The notes: a model not told the origin generated them from the letters alone. A stretch of DNA of 64,000 nt from Sinonovacula constricta (GCA_007844125.1 CM017556.1:22596011-22660010); one strand, 5' to 3'. Shown: positions 13,572 to 25,117, counted from the first letter of the stretch. Numbers and translations: made by a program.

Positions 13572-13946
13572 AACCACAATCGGAACGGTTCGGATAATTT
13601 ACGAATCATCTCTCAGATGTATGACTGGAAACCCAGCGCAAATAAGCATGTCGGTGCCTATGGACTCATAAAAACAACAAAGATGAATGTTTTGTTATCT
13701 ATAATGAAAATGCAATAACAATTATATGTATAACAAGATGTGAACAGTTAAATTGATATTTGAAAGTTTATAAGATGAAACAGTACTATACACTACACCT
13801 ATCACATTCTGAAGGTCTTATTTATAGTTTATTCGTTTTCCGACGAACCAAATGATCGTGCTTCTGTAAGAAGCACCGCTCCAAATCAATACGAGGGAAG
13901 ATTGTCCAGGAGACGGAATTACCCGAGGAGTCCCGTTGGGGCAACC
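13572..13946. mobile_element. TIR-bearing MITE, copy 1
   Basis: Left arm: CAATCGGAACGGTTCGGATAA. Right arm (13921-13946) reads, in reverse complement, CAACGGGACTCCTCGGGTAA. The right internal part (GGGAAGATTGTCC, GACGGAATTACCCGAGGAG) matches the copy at 34812-35219. There is no coding capacity. Terminal repeats are imperfect, so exact ends are uncertain. Confidence 0.7.
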
Positions 13947-15365
13947 AGAACCAAACATGTCCGAACTCTCTTTGGGAAACTCCGTCATTATACGTCGGTG
14001 TCGAAATAGTTGTCGATTTTGTTTGTCTGCGTGTGATGTCAGAATGGGTGGAGCATGATGCTGGTAGCTTTGAACGAGGTCATTCGGGCCACCTCGCCAT
14101 TATTTCAGATACCGCGACCGCCGAGAAGTTATAATTGTGGCGGTGATTGATTGGAACATATCCTAGCGGTGATCTATTACCAACGATATTAATTCACGCC
14201 CAATGGCACGCCATGTACCGGTGTCAAGCTTCTCTCTCTCTATGGTGCTGGATATTCAATCGACGTAGGATGTTAAATGAATGTTATTTATGTTATCGCC
14301 TATTAATGGTAATTTTCGGATGCCTCGGAGTACTCTGTTGCAGCATAGATCCGCGCCACTCAGTCATTTTATGATCGATGAATGGTTAGCCCCAACGATC
14401 CAGCAGCTAAGATAATGCAAACTTTCACCGGCAAGAGGGTTATATATTATTCGTTGATTAAAAACGCCGCATAAAATCCAGACTCGCGCACACGGGTTTA
14501 ATTACTGTATGACAGAGCTTGTATCATAGATGAACCCCCCACACTCCCACTCCGTTTTCAAATAGAATTGATTTGACTTTTTCCTGCCCGACCGACTTGA
14601 ATAAGAAATTTTCTAATCACTCAAGATTAAGCGGTTTTCGCGACACCAGCCGCTTTTCTGAATACCTGGGTCAAGTCGGCAACTCTGCCGTATTGACAAG
14701 ACTCTAAACGAACTGTCGAACACCAATGGTTAATTGAACAAACTCTTTTCCGAAATCTTGCCTTAATCCCCACCGTGTCATCGTAAGGCGCATACGTAAT
14801 TCTTTGTAAAGACGTATAAAATTGGTTTCATTTTCCCTACTTGGAGCGAATCGCGTTTTAAATAGTGCATAATTTAAAATCATTGAATATCTAAGTGTCG
14901 AGATTGTGAAAGGGTATCACGACTGAGCAACAGGGCTCCTTACAAAGTTCAGCCCAAACATTTAGCTGCTTGAGAATGTCAATTGACAGTGATAAATCCG
15001 AACTTTATTAAACTCCGTGAAAAACCCTTAGCCATATAAACCCGGGCAATGAAAATAAACTTGTTGACGTTCATTTTGAGTTATTTGAAATATTTATTCC
15101 TTTTTTTTAAATCATGAGACTAAAGATTGGAATCGAGAGCATGATTGAGTTTAACAACAGAGAACATCAAGATCAGTGTAGAATTGTCACCAGTGTATAC
15201 CTTTGAACTTTGTATACACATAAAGGAAAAGTTGAGAAGTGTTTTGAAATACCTGTCATTATGAACACTGCAGTTGCAGTGTTTCAACTTCTAGATTTGA
15301 TCCTTTTTTCTTTTCTTTTGTTCTTTTTTTTAAATACCAGCGACTAATTACAATCTTTAAAGCGA
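13947..15365. other. Unannotated sequence
   Basis: 1.4 kb, locally less AT-rich, with no gene or repeat partner recognised. Confidence 0.5.
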
Positions 15366-15367
15366 TC

Positions 15368-15425
15368 AAGTGCCTTTTTAATTAAGATGTCGTTAAATTG
15401 GCCAATCCTTGTTGTTTAATAGCGG
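15368..15425 (+). repeat. Module G, copy 1
   Basis: A 58-bp module with AAATTGGCCAATCCTTGTTG, nearly identical at 16513-16570. Here it abuts the 3' end of a minus-strand SINE; at the other site it follows the 3' end of a plus-strand SINE. Confidence 0.85.
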
Positions 15426-15590
15426 TCCAGCTATTTTTGGTGGAGGAAGACCCCAGACAAATCTCTGGGTAGAACCACCGGCGCCCCGCAGGCCAGCTGG
15501 AGGACCTTCCCACATGAAGTTCTTTGCCTTGAACGGGGCTCGAACCCACGCGATGTGAGGCTAAGCATTCAGAGGAGAGATACAATCTGA
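15426..15590 (-). mobile_element. tRNA-derived SINE (type II)
   Basis: Minus strand: B box GCGTGGGTTCGAGCCCC near 15550, then CTTCATGTGGGAAGGTCC, CTCCAGCTGG, GGCGCCGGTGGTTCTACCC and GGGGTCTTCCTCCACC. This order is typical of a SINE widespread in lophotrochozoans. The tRNA head 5' of the B box is weak. Confidence 0.82.
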
Positions 15591-16055
15591 CTATCTGTGT
15601 GTTATGTTCACCCTTTTTAACACTGTTTATATCCCAAATGGCGACATTTATCAGTTTCACTGTCTGAGCGTCCACGCGTCTCTCTGTTTGTATATCTCTG
15701 TATCCGTCCGTTTTTCTTGTGAAAGACAAAACGTCATTCGTTTTAACATCTAGAATTTCATTCAAACCTCCCTTTCTTATACATACATTTGAAGATGTTG
15801 TCGCATCGCATGAACCATTTACAATAGCAACAATTCAAGCCAATGTCACATTTAAGGTCAGCTTCGGAATTTGTCTATTTCAGTAACATTTCATATAATT
15901 TACTTGAGAATTGTATTATGCAGAAAACATATAACATATTAACACTACTCTGTTACAGAACGGATCTATTTATAAAATGAATTCTGTAGTTGTGCATCGT
16001 TAACTCATCTTGGGATCAGTTTGTTAACATTTTTCTAATTCAAACACGTTCCTTT
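15591..16055. other. Unannotated sequence
   Basis: No gene or repeat recognised. Confidence 0.5.
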
Positions 16056-16059
16056 TGAA

Positions 16060-16165
16060 ATGGCTTCACCGCCTGGACTCGAGAACCCGCCGGGGCTAGA
16101 ACGTAACATTCCGGTAGGCACGCTGTGCGCCGGTGGTTTTACCAATACACTTCGCCTTCCTCCTA
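16060..16165 (+). mobile_element. Degraded type II SINE
   Basis: Decayed B-box-like ACTCGAGAACCCGCCGGGG followed by GCGCCGGTGGTTTTACC, matching GGCGCCGGTGGTTCTACC of the neighbouring copy in the same order. Confidence 0.6.
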
Positions 16166-16244
16166 AGCATTCCTAACCTAAGCATTTACATCAACACACA
16201 AATGCAAAACAGTATTATAAACATACATTTATTTATAAAGTACG

Positions 16245-16410
16245 TTTCAAGGCGGTAACTGTCGGGTTTATTCTTATTGTAAAATAACTCATCACAGATT
16301 TGTTCTCACTTTTACATTTGGCGTGCATGTGAATACATTGGTCCTGTGTCTTTTCAATGTTTTGTATATGTTGCAATGCTCAAAGGACTTTGTCTTATAT
16401 ATTCTTATTG
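16245..16410 (+). repeat. Dispersed repeat H, copy 1 (uninterrupted)
   Basis: TTCAAGGCGGTAACTGTCG, then CATTGG... TTTGTATATGTTGCAATGCTC and GGACTTTGTC, shared with 39219-39345. The 39-kb copy carries a SINE at its start; this copy shows the uninterrupted junction. Confidence 0.75.
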
Positions 16411-16424
16411 ATTACTTGAAACTC

Positions 16425-16512
16425 CTCAGCCACTCACCGCGTGGGTTCGAGTCCCGGTCGGGGCGAGAACCTTCATGTAGGGTGGTTATCCAGCTTGTAT
16501 CGTTTTGTTTTT
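16425..16512 (+). mobile_element. Type II SINE fragment
   Basis: B box GCGTGGGTTCGAGTCCC at 16439-16456, then AACCTTCATGTAGGGTGG and TTATCCAGCTTG, matching the start of the SINE body. It then joins module G. Confidence 0.75.
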
Positions 16513-16570
16513 AAGTGCCTTTTAGTTAAGATGTCATTAAATTGGCCAATCCTTGTTGTTTAACTGCGGT
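16513..16570 (+). repeat. Module G, copy 2
   Basis: Near-identical to 15368-15425 (AAATTGGCCAATCCTTGTTG, then GTTTAACTGCGGT). Confidence 0.85.
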
Positions 16571-16838
16571 AGTATTATATATAATCTGCAACAATCATCG
16601 TTAAATCCATATCAATTAAAATGGTTGCATTAATTTTGTACATAAAATCAACCAATAAAATTAATACTTTATGGATAAGCTTTACGCTTCACTTCAACAT
16701 AATTATTATCGCTTTAAATTAAGTTATATCTAAGTTATACTAAAATAAGTTATAAAAAAATAATAAGCTAAATCACGCTACATTTTTGGTTAAATCCATT
16801 TACATTCTTACCTTTAGTTAAGTTCTTCCTACATCTAG

Positions 16839-17089
16839 TCACCGGATCTGGTACTGCAATCGCTAGTACTTCGGCTACAGGTAACGGAGGTACTTGATTC
16901 AATCCCAGACCGTTGCACACCAAAGTCGTTAAAATGGTAGTGGTAAGGCTCCCTTGCTAACGCTCAAGCAAATATATAGGTAGTTAGTTCCACGACTGGT
17001 TAGCCCTGTGTCAGGATAATGTGACTGGTTGTGGTATTATGCCAGGTGTTTACGACATGCTATAAAAGGTGGAGGCAGCACCTCAGACA
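16839..17089 (+). mobile_element. tRNA-derived SINE (type I)
   Basis: Flanked by a 9-bp target-site duplication TACATCTAG (16830-16838 and 17090-17098). The head carries GCAATCGCTAGTACTTCGGC (A-box region) and GATTCAATCCC (B box). The body has ACCAAAGTCGTTAAAATGG, GCTCCCTTGCTAACGCTC and a central block GTGTCAGGATAATGTGAC, then TGCTATAAAAGGTGGAGG. Shares head and body with the copies at 19250-19482 and 46290-46553. Confidence 0.88.
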
Positions 17090-17132
17090 TACATCTAGGT
17101 AGAACCACGCGTATAATAGAAAATTTATATTG

Positions 17133-17878
17133 TTAAAGGTGGTATCAGACAGATTTGCCTATATCAAATATGTAACTATATCTTACGGCATATATTCTCC
17201 ATAAACTCCATTGTCGGATACCCACGCCCGACTATTCCGTTTTACTACATTCGTCTACCGAATGTTTATTAGTATTTTTTCTGTCGTCTTACCGAACTGA
17301 ATAGAACAATACTGATTATAAAATCCATACACTTCACTGTTGAGACTAGAAGTATAAAAATGACGTCGCCATTTTGAGAAGTCGAAACAATGAATGGACG
17401 AGCTTTATCACTGGACGGAAATCTTCATCGGATTATGAAGCGACCAATAAATATCATTACCAAAAACGGCGAAAAGTGAACTAAATATCCCACGGGCGAT
17501 GAATGGTAAGTAAACGGAATGGATCGGACGTGGGTGTCCGGCGATGCAAAAACTCATACTATTGTTTATAAATCTAACGAAGGACGATTTTAACACCTCC
17601 TCGTTTTTACGACAGTTCAAATCGTTAAAGAAATCTCCTAAATTTTGATTAAACACGATGGGGACTTCTGAAAATATATACCGACGTCAGAGCGATGATG
17701 ATTAAGTGTATCTCAAAAGTAAATGGTAACGTGGTTGATAGGAAATCCACATTGGTGATGACGAATGGTGCGTAATGCTTTACTTTTTACTTAGATGTAT
17801 GGCATCAATAAACAGCATTTTGAACAATTTGTTCCGTTGTTTGAGTAAATGGTGTCGGTTACTAGTATCACCTTCAAT
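17133..17878 (+). mobile_element. Family A TIR element, long copy
   Basis: Starts TTAA-AGGTGGTATCAGACAG and ends with GTGTCGGTTACTAGTATCACC, a diverged right terminal repeat. The right half carries CGACGTCAGAGCG, ATCTCAAAAGTAAATGG and CATCAATAAACAGCATTT as in the 58.9-kb copy. About 740 bp against ~485 bp there; unmatched sequence between about 17230 and 17670 includes a second GTCGGATACCCAC near 17213, perhaps a nested remnant. Confidence 0.72.
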
Positions 17879-19245
17879 GACAACATTGAATGAAGCAATA
17901 TACAACATGTACCATATGCATGTAACAGCATACATATAACGTCGATTGGGACTGAACAAACAATATTAAGTAGGACATAAACTCTCATATCCTTTGTTCG
18001 CTTTTTGCTTTTATGTATAATTTTAATATAGAATATTATAATCTTTAAAAAATAGCTGAAACATTATAAAATAATTCTATTTTAAATATGAATAATAATG
18101 AATACTTTACAAAATAAACTGATGTATCTTATTAAAAATGAAAATCGTGTAAGGCAAATATTATTCTCGTAAATTATTGGCCCCTTTCTATTTTATTTTC
18201 TTTCTCTGTTAAAACGAACGCTTGCCACATTTTCACATTCCTGCCGGTGTTTTACAGCTCACAGAATTTTGTCTCAATGAGAAGATATATTAATTTAAAG
18301 AGATCTGCAGTCGGAATTAAAATAATTAAGTACGGCATTCAGAAAAAAATAAAATCCTCATAACACGGCGGACTCGGGTCTCTAAGCTCGAAGGACCACA
18401 CGGGCCGTGAAATGGATCTCGACAATTCCTGCAAATAACTTTAAATATGCCTGCTCCTCGAGACTAATTGTTTCATTTCCTGTGCTTTTAAGTCAACAAG
18501 CTTTTGCAATTGATTTCTTTTGACTAGGTAGCCGGCGCGAAAACCTATCAAATAGTGAAGCAAGCTTCATTAAGTTCTTATTTGCGTCCCAATGGGTTCT
18601 TTATTTGTCGTTATGTAACTGTGAGATACCTAAAGGGACTCGATAATTGAGCAACCGTTCGAAAAGGAGAGTTTTGCATTCATTCCAAAAGTGAACACTC
18701 GGTTAGACATGATGGCGATTAGGTTAAAAATAATTTTTAAAAATCTATGTAAACAATACCAGATGCTGTTTAACAGCTATATTCTAATTACAGAAGCAGT
18801 TGGTAATTAAACGTACATGCAATATGATATTTCGTGTAAATATATAGATGTTATTGCTCTAAAACCTAACTTAAGATAAGTGTGTGCTTAAATTATAAAA
18901 TAACAAAATTCAAGGTTACGTGTCTATACACAAGAATGACTTGGAGAAATAATAGTTAAATTCAAACATTATATAAATGAAAATAGCGAATAATCTTCGG
19001 TTCAAACTGTTTTTTGTGAACTGATTGACATTGCTAATATAGTCACATTTTATTTTGAAAATGTTGCTTTAACCTTTAATTTATATTGGTTTATGGGAAA
19101 AAAAACGACATGTGTAAGTTGATAAAAGATAGCAACAACTATTAAAGTAATAAAGAGAAGAGTTAAATCATTTCTAATTTGCCTGATGTTTTAGCGAGAT
19201 GTTCTTGATAGCATTAGCCAATTATGCGTGTGGTTTAGTCCAGGA
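17879..19245. other. Unannotated AT-rich sequence
   Basis: 1.4 kb without a recognisable gene or repeat. Confidence 0.5.
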
Positions 19246-19249
19246 TGCA

Positions 19250-19482
19250 CTGTTTTGTTTGTTTATTTCTTTGGGTTGTTTGTTTGTTTTTGTTGTTTAT
19301 ATTTGTTTGTTTGTTTGCAGCGACAACACGGAAGATCTAGATTGAGAGCACACCTAGCCACATTATCACGACATTGGACAACCCATATCTATATAAACTG
19401 CCCTAACAACTGATTGAACCCGAGGCATCCCGTGACTGGAGCCGAAGCTCTACCGATTGAGTTACCAGAGTCTTGTATAAAA
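19250..19482 (-). mobile_element. tRNA-derived SINE (type I) with CAAA-rich tail
   Basis: Minus strand: A-box region GGTAACTCAATCGGTAGAGC, then CTTCGGCTCCAG and B box CTCGGGTTCAATC, a central block GTCGTGATAATGTGGC, and a 3' (CAAA)-rich tail seen on plus as TTTG repeats at 19250-19318. A simple-repeat 3' tail is the usual LINE-recognised end of such SINEs. No target-site duplication was identified. Confidence 0.82.
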
Positions 19483-20395
19483 CGTAACACCATAACCGTT
19501 ATTAAACATAAACAAAACACAAAAGGAACTTTTCTATTTAAAATGCAATTTAGAAATATACCCAATGTTCTCCATTCTAAACCATTTAAATCATTTCTAA
19601 TTTCCTGCTGTTTTGGACGAGGCTCGCTGATAACATTAGTCAAGTCTTCTGAAATGTAATAATATATCATTAGGCGTGTGTGCAGTCCTGGAAATATGAA
19701 CCATGTAATTTCAGAGATGCACTTGCCTCCTCTGTTTCACCAGATGCCTAGATCGTTTAATGAAAACTTCAAAGCTGCCGCCTTCCTATGATCTAGCCGC
19801 AAGTGTATACTATTACAAACCGACCGGAATGCAGCTACCGAATGCGTGAAGATCCCGTAGACCTCGACAAAATATATAAATACTCACTAAAACAGGCACT
19901 GGTCTATAACTGGTATGTTAGCTGAATTGAGAGCCCCGGCATACAATGAATTGTTAATGCGAACAGGCTTAAGGGTTTTAGACATGGTTTTGCTAAAACA
20001 AAAGAACTTCGACAAACCAGGAATTGCCGTTTGTTATATGCAGACTAATAAAGACAGGATATAAGCGACCCTACGGGATTTTGTCAAAACGACCGTTTAC
20101 GTTGTTTTTGTAGTTTGTTTAATACAACTTTTTTTCAAGTTTCACGAAAGTATATAATAATACTTTAGTGCAGTGTACGCATGTGATAAGGAAAGTGCAA
20201 ACGGTCGAAAGTCCGAATTCACTGAAAAAGTAAAGCGTTAGTAACGCTTTTCTCGATTCCTGTGTGTGTATTTTTTCAATTAGAAATCAAAGCGCACTCA
20301 TTTCCAGTCATTTTCTTTTAAATGCCACTTAAATTAGTCTTTTCAGCCTGTTCATAAAGCCTGGCGGCATCAGGTTATTCGGGTTGAACCATCCT
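19483..20395. other. Unannotated sequence
   Basis: No gene or repeat recognised. Confidence 0.5.
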
Positions 20396-20406
20396 AATTG
20401 ATTATG

Positions 20407-20879
20407 TGAAAGCTGGTATCCGACAGTTTGTTTTTGTACCAAATACAATTTACACCCCTACCTCCTGTTTATAAACTCATGTTTTCTAAGTCTAAGTCTT
20501 AATAGACTTTAACACTACCTCAACTGTTAGACGGTACAAAAAACGAGAAAAAAAATCAGTCTAAATGTCTTTTTTTCAAACCTTTAAACACGATGAGGTT
20601 TCTAAAAATAGACGTCAAAGCGCTTTACCCGACGGTGATAAAACGCATTCTCAAAAGTGGTCACGTGATTTTCTTATTTTAAAAGTAGCTATGTAGTTTG
20701 GCTTATATAGAAATTATGTTTGAAATGATATGCCTAACTTTTTTCAAAGCTATAGGACATAAATATGCAACATTTCGCTGCATCTTTGCAGCTAATAATA
20801 ATATATAATTAATTAATAATATATGGATGGATGTTTGAGAAAAGGTCTGTTCCAATCTGTCGGAAAGTACCTCCATTAA
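20407..20879 (+). mobile_element. Family A TIR element
   Basis: Starts AGCTGGTATCCGACAGTTTG (preceded by TGAA, one change from TTAA) and ends CTGTCGGAAAGTACCTCCA followed by TTAA (20876-20879). Internal landmarks: AATCAGTCTAAATGTC, AATAGACGTCAAAGCGC and AAGTGGTCACGTGATTTTC. Length (~470 bp) matches the complete copy. No coding capacity. Confidence 0.8.
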
Positions 20880-21545
20880 GTCAAAGTTTATGAATATTTA
20901 AATTATCCGATGGTTGTATAACACCCAGCCTTGATTAGAGGCCGTATGACGTCAGCATTACATTTTAACCCTCTATTACGCCTCATCATTATTTCGGCAA
21001 AGTCTGCATTGGCAACATATTAATTAACTGCTAAAACCAAACTTCTGAGATTTGCTTTTCTTATTGACTTCTTTGGTGTTAGCGGTATAGACAGCAGTGG
21101 CTCTTATGAAATAACAATTTAATTGGGACATTAAAGGCAGCATTTGTTTATTTTCTTGCTCCACCAAGCGGCCATGTCCGGACCTCTTTCATTTAACTTT
21201 TTATGTCCATCATTTAATTGCGTTACACATTGCCAAGCAGCCGAGGTTGTATCCTCTGAAAGACGTTTTACAAGTCGGCTTATCTTTCCCGTACCACATC
21301 CAGTATGCTGCTTGCTCCGCAATGTCAAATAGACAACTGTATATTTATCTGTAGTAAGTCCACGTTTTTTTATTGTATTTTGTCCTCCAAAGACAAAATG
21401 CGTCACGTAAATTCGTCTTATAAAGCCAAGTCCTTCCACGTGTTGTACTATTATTACGCAGCACATCAGTGCTGAATTACAGTTTAAACATAAGCCATAT
21501 AATGTATCGATATAATCATATTTACACATGACTTAAATCCTCTAC
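20880..21545. other. Unannotated sequence with a 132-codon minus-strand open frame
   Basis: The minus-strand frame at 21131-21529 has no recognisable domain, and an overlapping plus-strand frame is also open. I do not call a gene. Confidence 0.45.
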
Positions 21546-21549
21546 AAGT

Positions 21550-21865
21550 GTCAAGCGGTGATGTCGTAAATTGTAATGCACCGAAAACATGCTGTAACAA
21601 TTTAATCACTGTTGACATCTTGTAATATTGTCCCATAATACTTTCTAACAAATGGCTAATAATTCTTATCTTTTTGTAAAATACGAAAGCGTTGCGCAGA
21701 TTTTTAAACTGCCAGATTTTAATACCAATTTCCCATCTCGTTTCTTTATAAATGGCATATTAGTTTTAAAGATTAGTGAAATCTTCATTGCATCTTAAAA
21801 GCAATTTCGCGCTATTCTAACTAAACAAGAAATCACGCATGACACGTAATGATTTATGTTCCTAT
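21550..21865 (+). repeat. Module E, copy 1
   Basis: Shares CCATAATACTTTCTAACAAA, CATTGCATCTTAAAAGCAA and a CTAACTAAACAAG stretch with copies at 39780-40110 and 47640-48370. At 21786-21795 it shows the undisturbed form of the site that is occupied by a TIR element in the 47-kb copy. Confidence 0.75.
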
Positions 21866-22230
21866 TTATGTGCCTGTTTTGATATTTGTTATATTCACTG
21901 TGGTACAGTAAGTTGTATTTTAAGGAATAATACATTAATATTATATTAATATATGTAGATTAATTGTATTTATCAATTAGATTTTTATTTGAAATATGGA
22001 CTAATTTAACACCTATTCCTATATTTATCATTGATACATGCCCGGATCAGAAATTTCAATGTCTATAAAGGTCAAACAGGTTTAACATATGCTTGTTTTT
22101 AATATTTATGACTTTATATACATAGTTTTATACCATTAATAAAGTAATTAAAGAAAACTTAATAGCTAGATATATACTTACGTTGTAAAAGGTGGCGTAA
22201 TAGGTGCATGATGGTAGTTTGGAGTTTGGT
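21866..22230. other. Unannotated AT-rich sequence
   Basis: Nothing recognised. Confidence 0.5.
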
Positions 22231-22236
22231 ATTATG

Positions 22237-22719
22237 TTAAGGGTGTCATCCGATAGTTTGCCTAAAATAAATGCATGTAACATCATATTATGCCTGTTTA
22301 AAGGAATCTAGGCATAAGTTCTATATAAGCTTATGGTGTAGTCTAAGCTCAGAAGATTTAAAATAATACCACAATTATGAGACAATATTAGCCATGAAAA
22401 AATGTCGATTCTTTACAAATTATAAATAAGCAAGATTGGGATTTCTATTGAAAATAGATATCGACATCACAGTTTAATACTGGGATGATAGTATAACGTG
22501 AACTTTGGTCAAATGGTTTTATTTGTCTTAACATACCCAACTGTGCAGCGTGGCTCAGATATGTAATACCTGTTTGCAATGTCGAATTGTGGTATTTTGC
22601 AATGTCGATTTGTGGTGTATTACTTTTAGTATAGACGTAGGACATCAATAAACATCATTTCTCGGGATATGTCCATGCATCCATAATGTATCAGTTGTTT
22701 TTGTCGGATATCATCTTTT
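22237..22719 (+). mobile_element. Family A TIR element
   Basis: Starts TTAA (22237-22240) then GGGTGTCATCCGATAGTTTG and ends GTCGGATATCATC (22703-22715). Internal GCTCAGATATGTAATACCTG, TTTGCAATGTCG and CATCAATAAACATCATTTCTC match the other copies. About 480 bp, non-coding. Confidence 0.75.
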
Positions 22720-22954
22720 TACAGAAAAAAACTGTTGCTGTTATATTTAAAAATCTTATGTTTTAATCATTGATTTATATTCTAATAATATAACAGTAAA
22801 ATACCTATATGATAGTTATATTCATGAGGATTTGGAACCAATTATAACAGGATTTTTTTTCTGTAACTCTCTTTTTTGTAAAACTAAAATGCACTGTTGA
22901 AAAATACAGCTACATGGTCAGTACAACACTTGCTTAATCAGTAACATAATTAAG

Positions 22955-23230
22955 AGTAGTGCTATAAGCCTCCGACATCCGATATAGCTGACCTTTATGC
23001 ACGAGATGCCAGTTCTTCGGATCATTAAAAAGAAAATAAGCGCCGGGAAATCCTGATTCCTTTCGGCTAAAACGCGAACTCCATTATGATGATTGCTTTG
23101 CTGATAAGGGTAATACACGTGTTAATCAGTTTACAGCCAGTTCGAAACTGAGATTCGATTATAAGCATTTAATAGGCTGGAATTTTCACATGAAAAAATG
23201 GCTTTGTTGCTTATTATCAAAACACATTTT
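22955..23230 (+). repeat. Module C1, copy 1
   Basis: Shares with 30885-31130 and 42365-42615 the order: CGATG/GATGCC, ATCATTAAAAAGAAA, a CCTGATTCCTTTC stretch, GCTGATAAGG, AGGCTGGAATTTTCACA and GGCTTTGTTGCTTATTATCA. Non-coding. Confidence 0.7.
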
Positions 23231-23574
23231 GCACGTTCTGGACAGCACAGTGAGTACAAGTATAGTTTGGTTTATTTTATAATGCGTATTTAGCATGATA
23301 AAGATCACACTAGACTCAAATCCGTACATTCCTTTTCATAGTCGTGGGCTGGAAAAGTCCGCCTTACTGCTTCATGTAATAGCAATTGTGCTGTTTTTGT
23401 TCCTCAGATCTGGTTAAATTAAAACATATTCACTTCACGTTATTACCATTACATGTTGTGCATTTCGTTGTTCAGTTGGTGTTTTCCAGTGCGGTGTTCA
23501 TGTTAGCAAATGCGATTCATATTTTTAATGACTGAGTACAATGTAATTACAGAGAACGCGCAAAGTTAAAATCC
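23231..23574. repeat. Spacer between C1 and C2
   Basis: GCTGGAAAAGTCCGCCTTACT near 23350 resembles CTGGAAAACGTCCGCCTCACT near 44190, so the spacer is also part of the repeated unit. Confidence 0.5.
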
Positions 23575-23860
23575 CCAGTGTGTGTCTGCAAGAACCCAAA
23601 TATGTCCAATCGTTCCTTCACTGCTGGTTTATACAGATAACATGTGTGGACTGCTGATCGTTTCTATGATTAGCATCGGTGAAATTCATTTCAATGTCCT
23701 AATGGGTATGCGTGTTATACTTATTATCTATAATTGTTTTGCTTTTTTTGTCGGATATGCACTGATTTACTGACAATACGGTGCACAAACTTCATTCCGA
23801 TTTTTGTTATATTTTCCCCAGAAATTAGTAGAATTATTCGAAAAAGGGCATTTTTTTTAT
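23575..23860 (+). repeat. Module C2, copy 1
   Basis: AGATAACATGTGTGGACTGC, TTAGCATCGGTGAAATTCAT and CGGATATGCACTGATTTACTG also occur at 44370-44640, and in weaker form at 33430-33640 and 51480-51740. The 61-63-codon frames crossing it are not conserved between copies. Confidence 0.75.
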
Positions 23861-24047
23861 TTTAAAGGTTAAAACATTGTACCTTATATATGAGCAAACA
23901 CTTTAAGGTTGGGGAAGCAGAACAGACATCATAAAGAATTGAATTATCATTAGCATTGTAACCACGTAACCAATTACTTGAGAATACGTTTAATCGTTTA
24001 TAGTAGTCTTCTTAGCTCCTGTTCTATCTGTATTTGAGGGCGGATCG

Positions 24048-24577
24048 GTGAGGGATGGGTTAAAGCCAAAGGATAATATCTTTTCAGATTCTACACCAAA
24101 TACACAGAGGGGCCATCTTGGTGCAACACCACCAGACACAGAAGACTCGCCAATTTTTCTATGTGAACATTGTCAGGGAGTTATCTCCTATTTTTGCGAT
24201 AGACTCTCCAAGACAAGAGCAATACACATCAAAAGAAGACGAACATCTTGTCTTTCTAGTCATGGTGCTCACCCCAGGATAGTCAAGATGTTTCAATCAA
24301 ACCAGTCAAGGAAAACCAACACCTAGCTTCTGCTGAAAGGAAAGAGGAGGTGGCCTTGCCAAAGACGAACGAAAGCAGATGGACAAGTTTTGATGATGAC
24401 TTGGATCTCATTTTACAGTCCGGACCTGTAAACAGGAAGTTACAAGCTCTTCCATCAACTACATTGGATTTAGGAAAGGAGAGGTTTGGATTAGAGACAT
24501 CCAAAAGAGAGAGAACACCTCAACAAATACCTACAGAAGGGTTTGTGTTTCGAGTTAGGGGGAGAAACACCTTATGA
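24048..24577 (+). pseudogene. Probable LINE remnant: zinc-finger and pre-RT segment
   Basis: Two frames. The first (24048-24326) has CEHC followed by FCDRLSKTRAIHIKRRR and AHP, like the N-terminal Cys/His finger (C-x2-C...H) of R2/NeSL-type LINE proteins, though the residues are disturbed. The second (24350-24577, open upstream from about 24270) has SRWTSFDDDLDLILQSGPVN, then KLQALPSTTLDLGKERFG, which resembles the conserved pre-RT segment (W..FDDD.D..L, ERFG) of such elements. The required frame change indicates decay. There is no RT domain downstream; family A sequence begins right after the stop. Recognition is from motif memory, not a search. Confidence 0.45.
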
Positions 24578-24579
24578 CT

Positions 24580-25117
24580 ATGGCACTCGGCTGATGACGT
24601 CTAATAAGCCGTTTACCAGAACTGTATTGCTTAATAATTACCACCCGGCTAAAGGGCTTTGACGTCTATTTCTAGCAGCAAAACTTATTCGTGCTTATCT
24701 ATAGATTTAGAAATAATTGACATTTAGACCGATTCTTTTCGTGACTCGTGCAGTCTAACTGTTGTTGTAGTGTTCTATAGCCTACTTATAAAGACTAAAG
24801 CATGCGTTTATGTAGCAATGATGCCTTATGTCAAAATTCCCCAAAACAGGGGTAAGTTTTTTAATTGTATTTGATATAAAATAAACTGTCGGATACCCAT
24901 TTGAATTTCTGCTAGATTACCCGGATAATTATATAGCGTGATCTATAAAGGTAAGTGGTCACAAATATACCGATAAATAAGGTGTCGTGTTTCACTTTTG
25001 GAATTGATATTGGACATCAATAAACAGCATTTCTCGGGATCTTTTCAGGTAACAACGATGAACATGGTTGTTTGAGGGAAAATATATGGTCTAAATTGTC
25101 GGACAGCACTTCTAAAA
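24580..25117. mobile_element. Rearranged family A element (inverted left half, direct right half)
   Basis: 24650-24905 is family A in reverse complement: GACGTCTATTTCTAGCAG, ATTTAGACCGATTC, CCCCAAAACAGGGG near 24840, ending in the inverted left terminus ACTGTCGGATACCCA. From about 24906 the direct right half follows: TCTGCTAGATTACCC, GTAAGTGGTCAC, CATCAATAAACAGCATTTCTC, ending GTCGGACAGCACTTC. Either an internal inversion or two truncated copies. Confidence 0.7.

Noticed and set aside
15382..15765. 127-codon minus-strand protein
   Set aside because: Runs through a type II SINE and module G; no conserved domain.
21131..21529. 132-codon minus-strand gene
   Set aside because: No recognisable family, and the opposite strand is equally open; likely chance.
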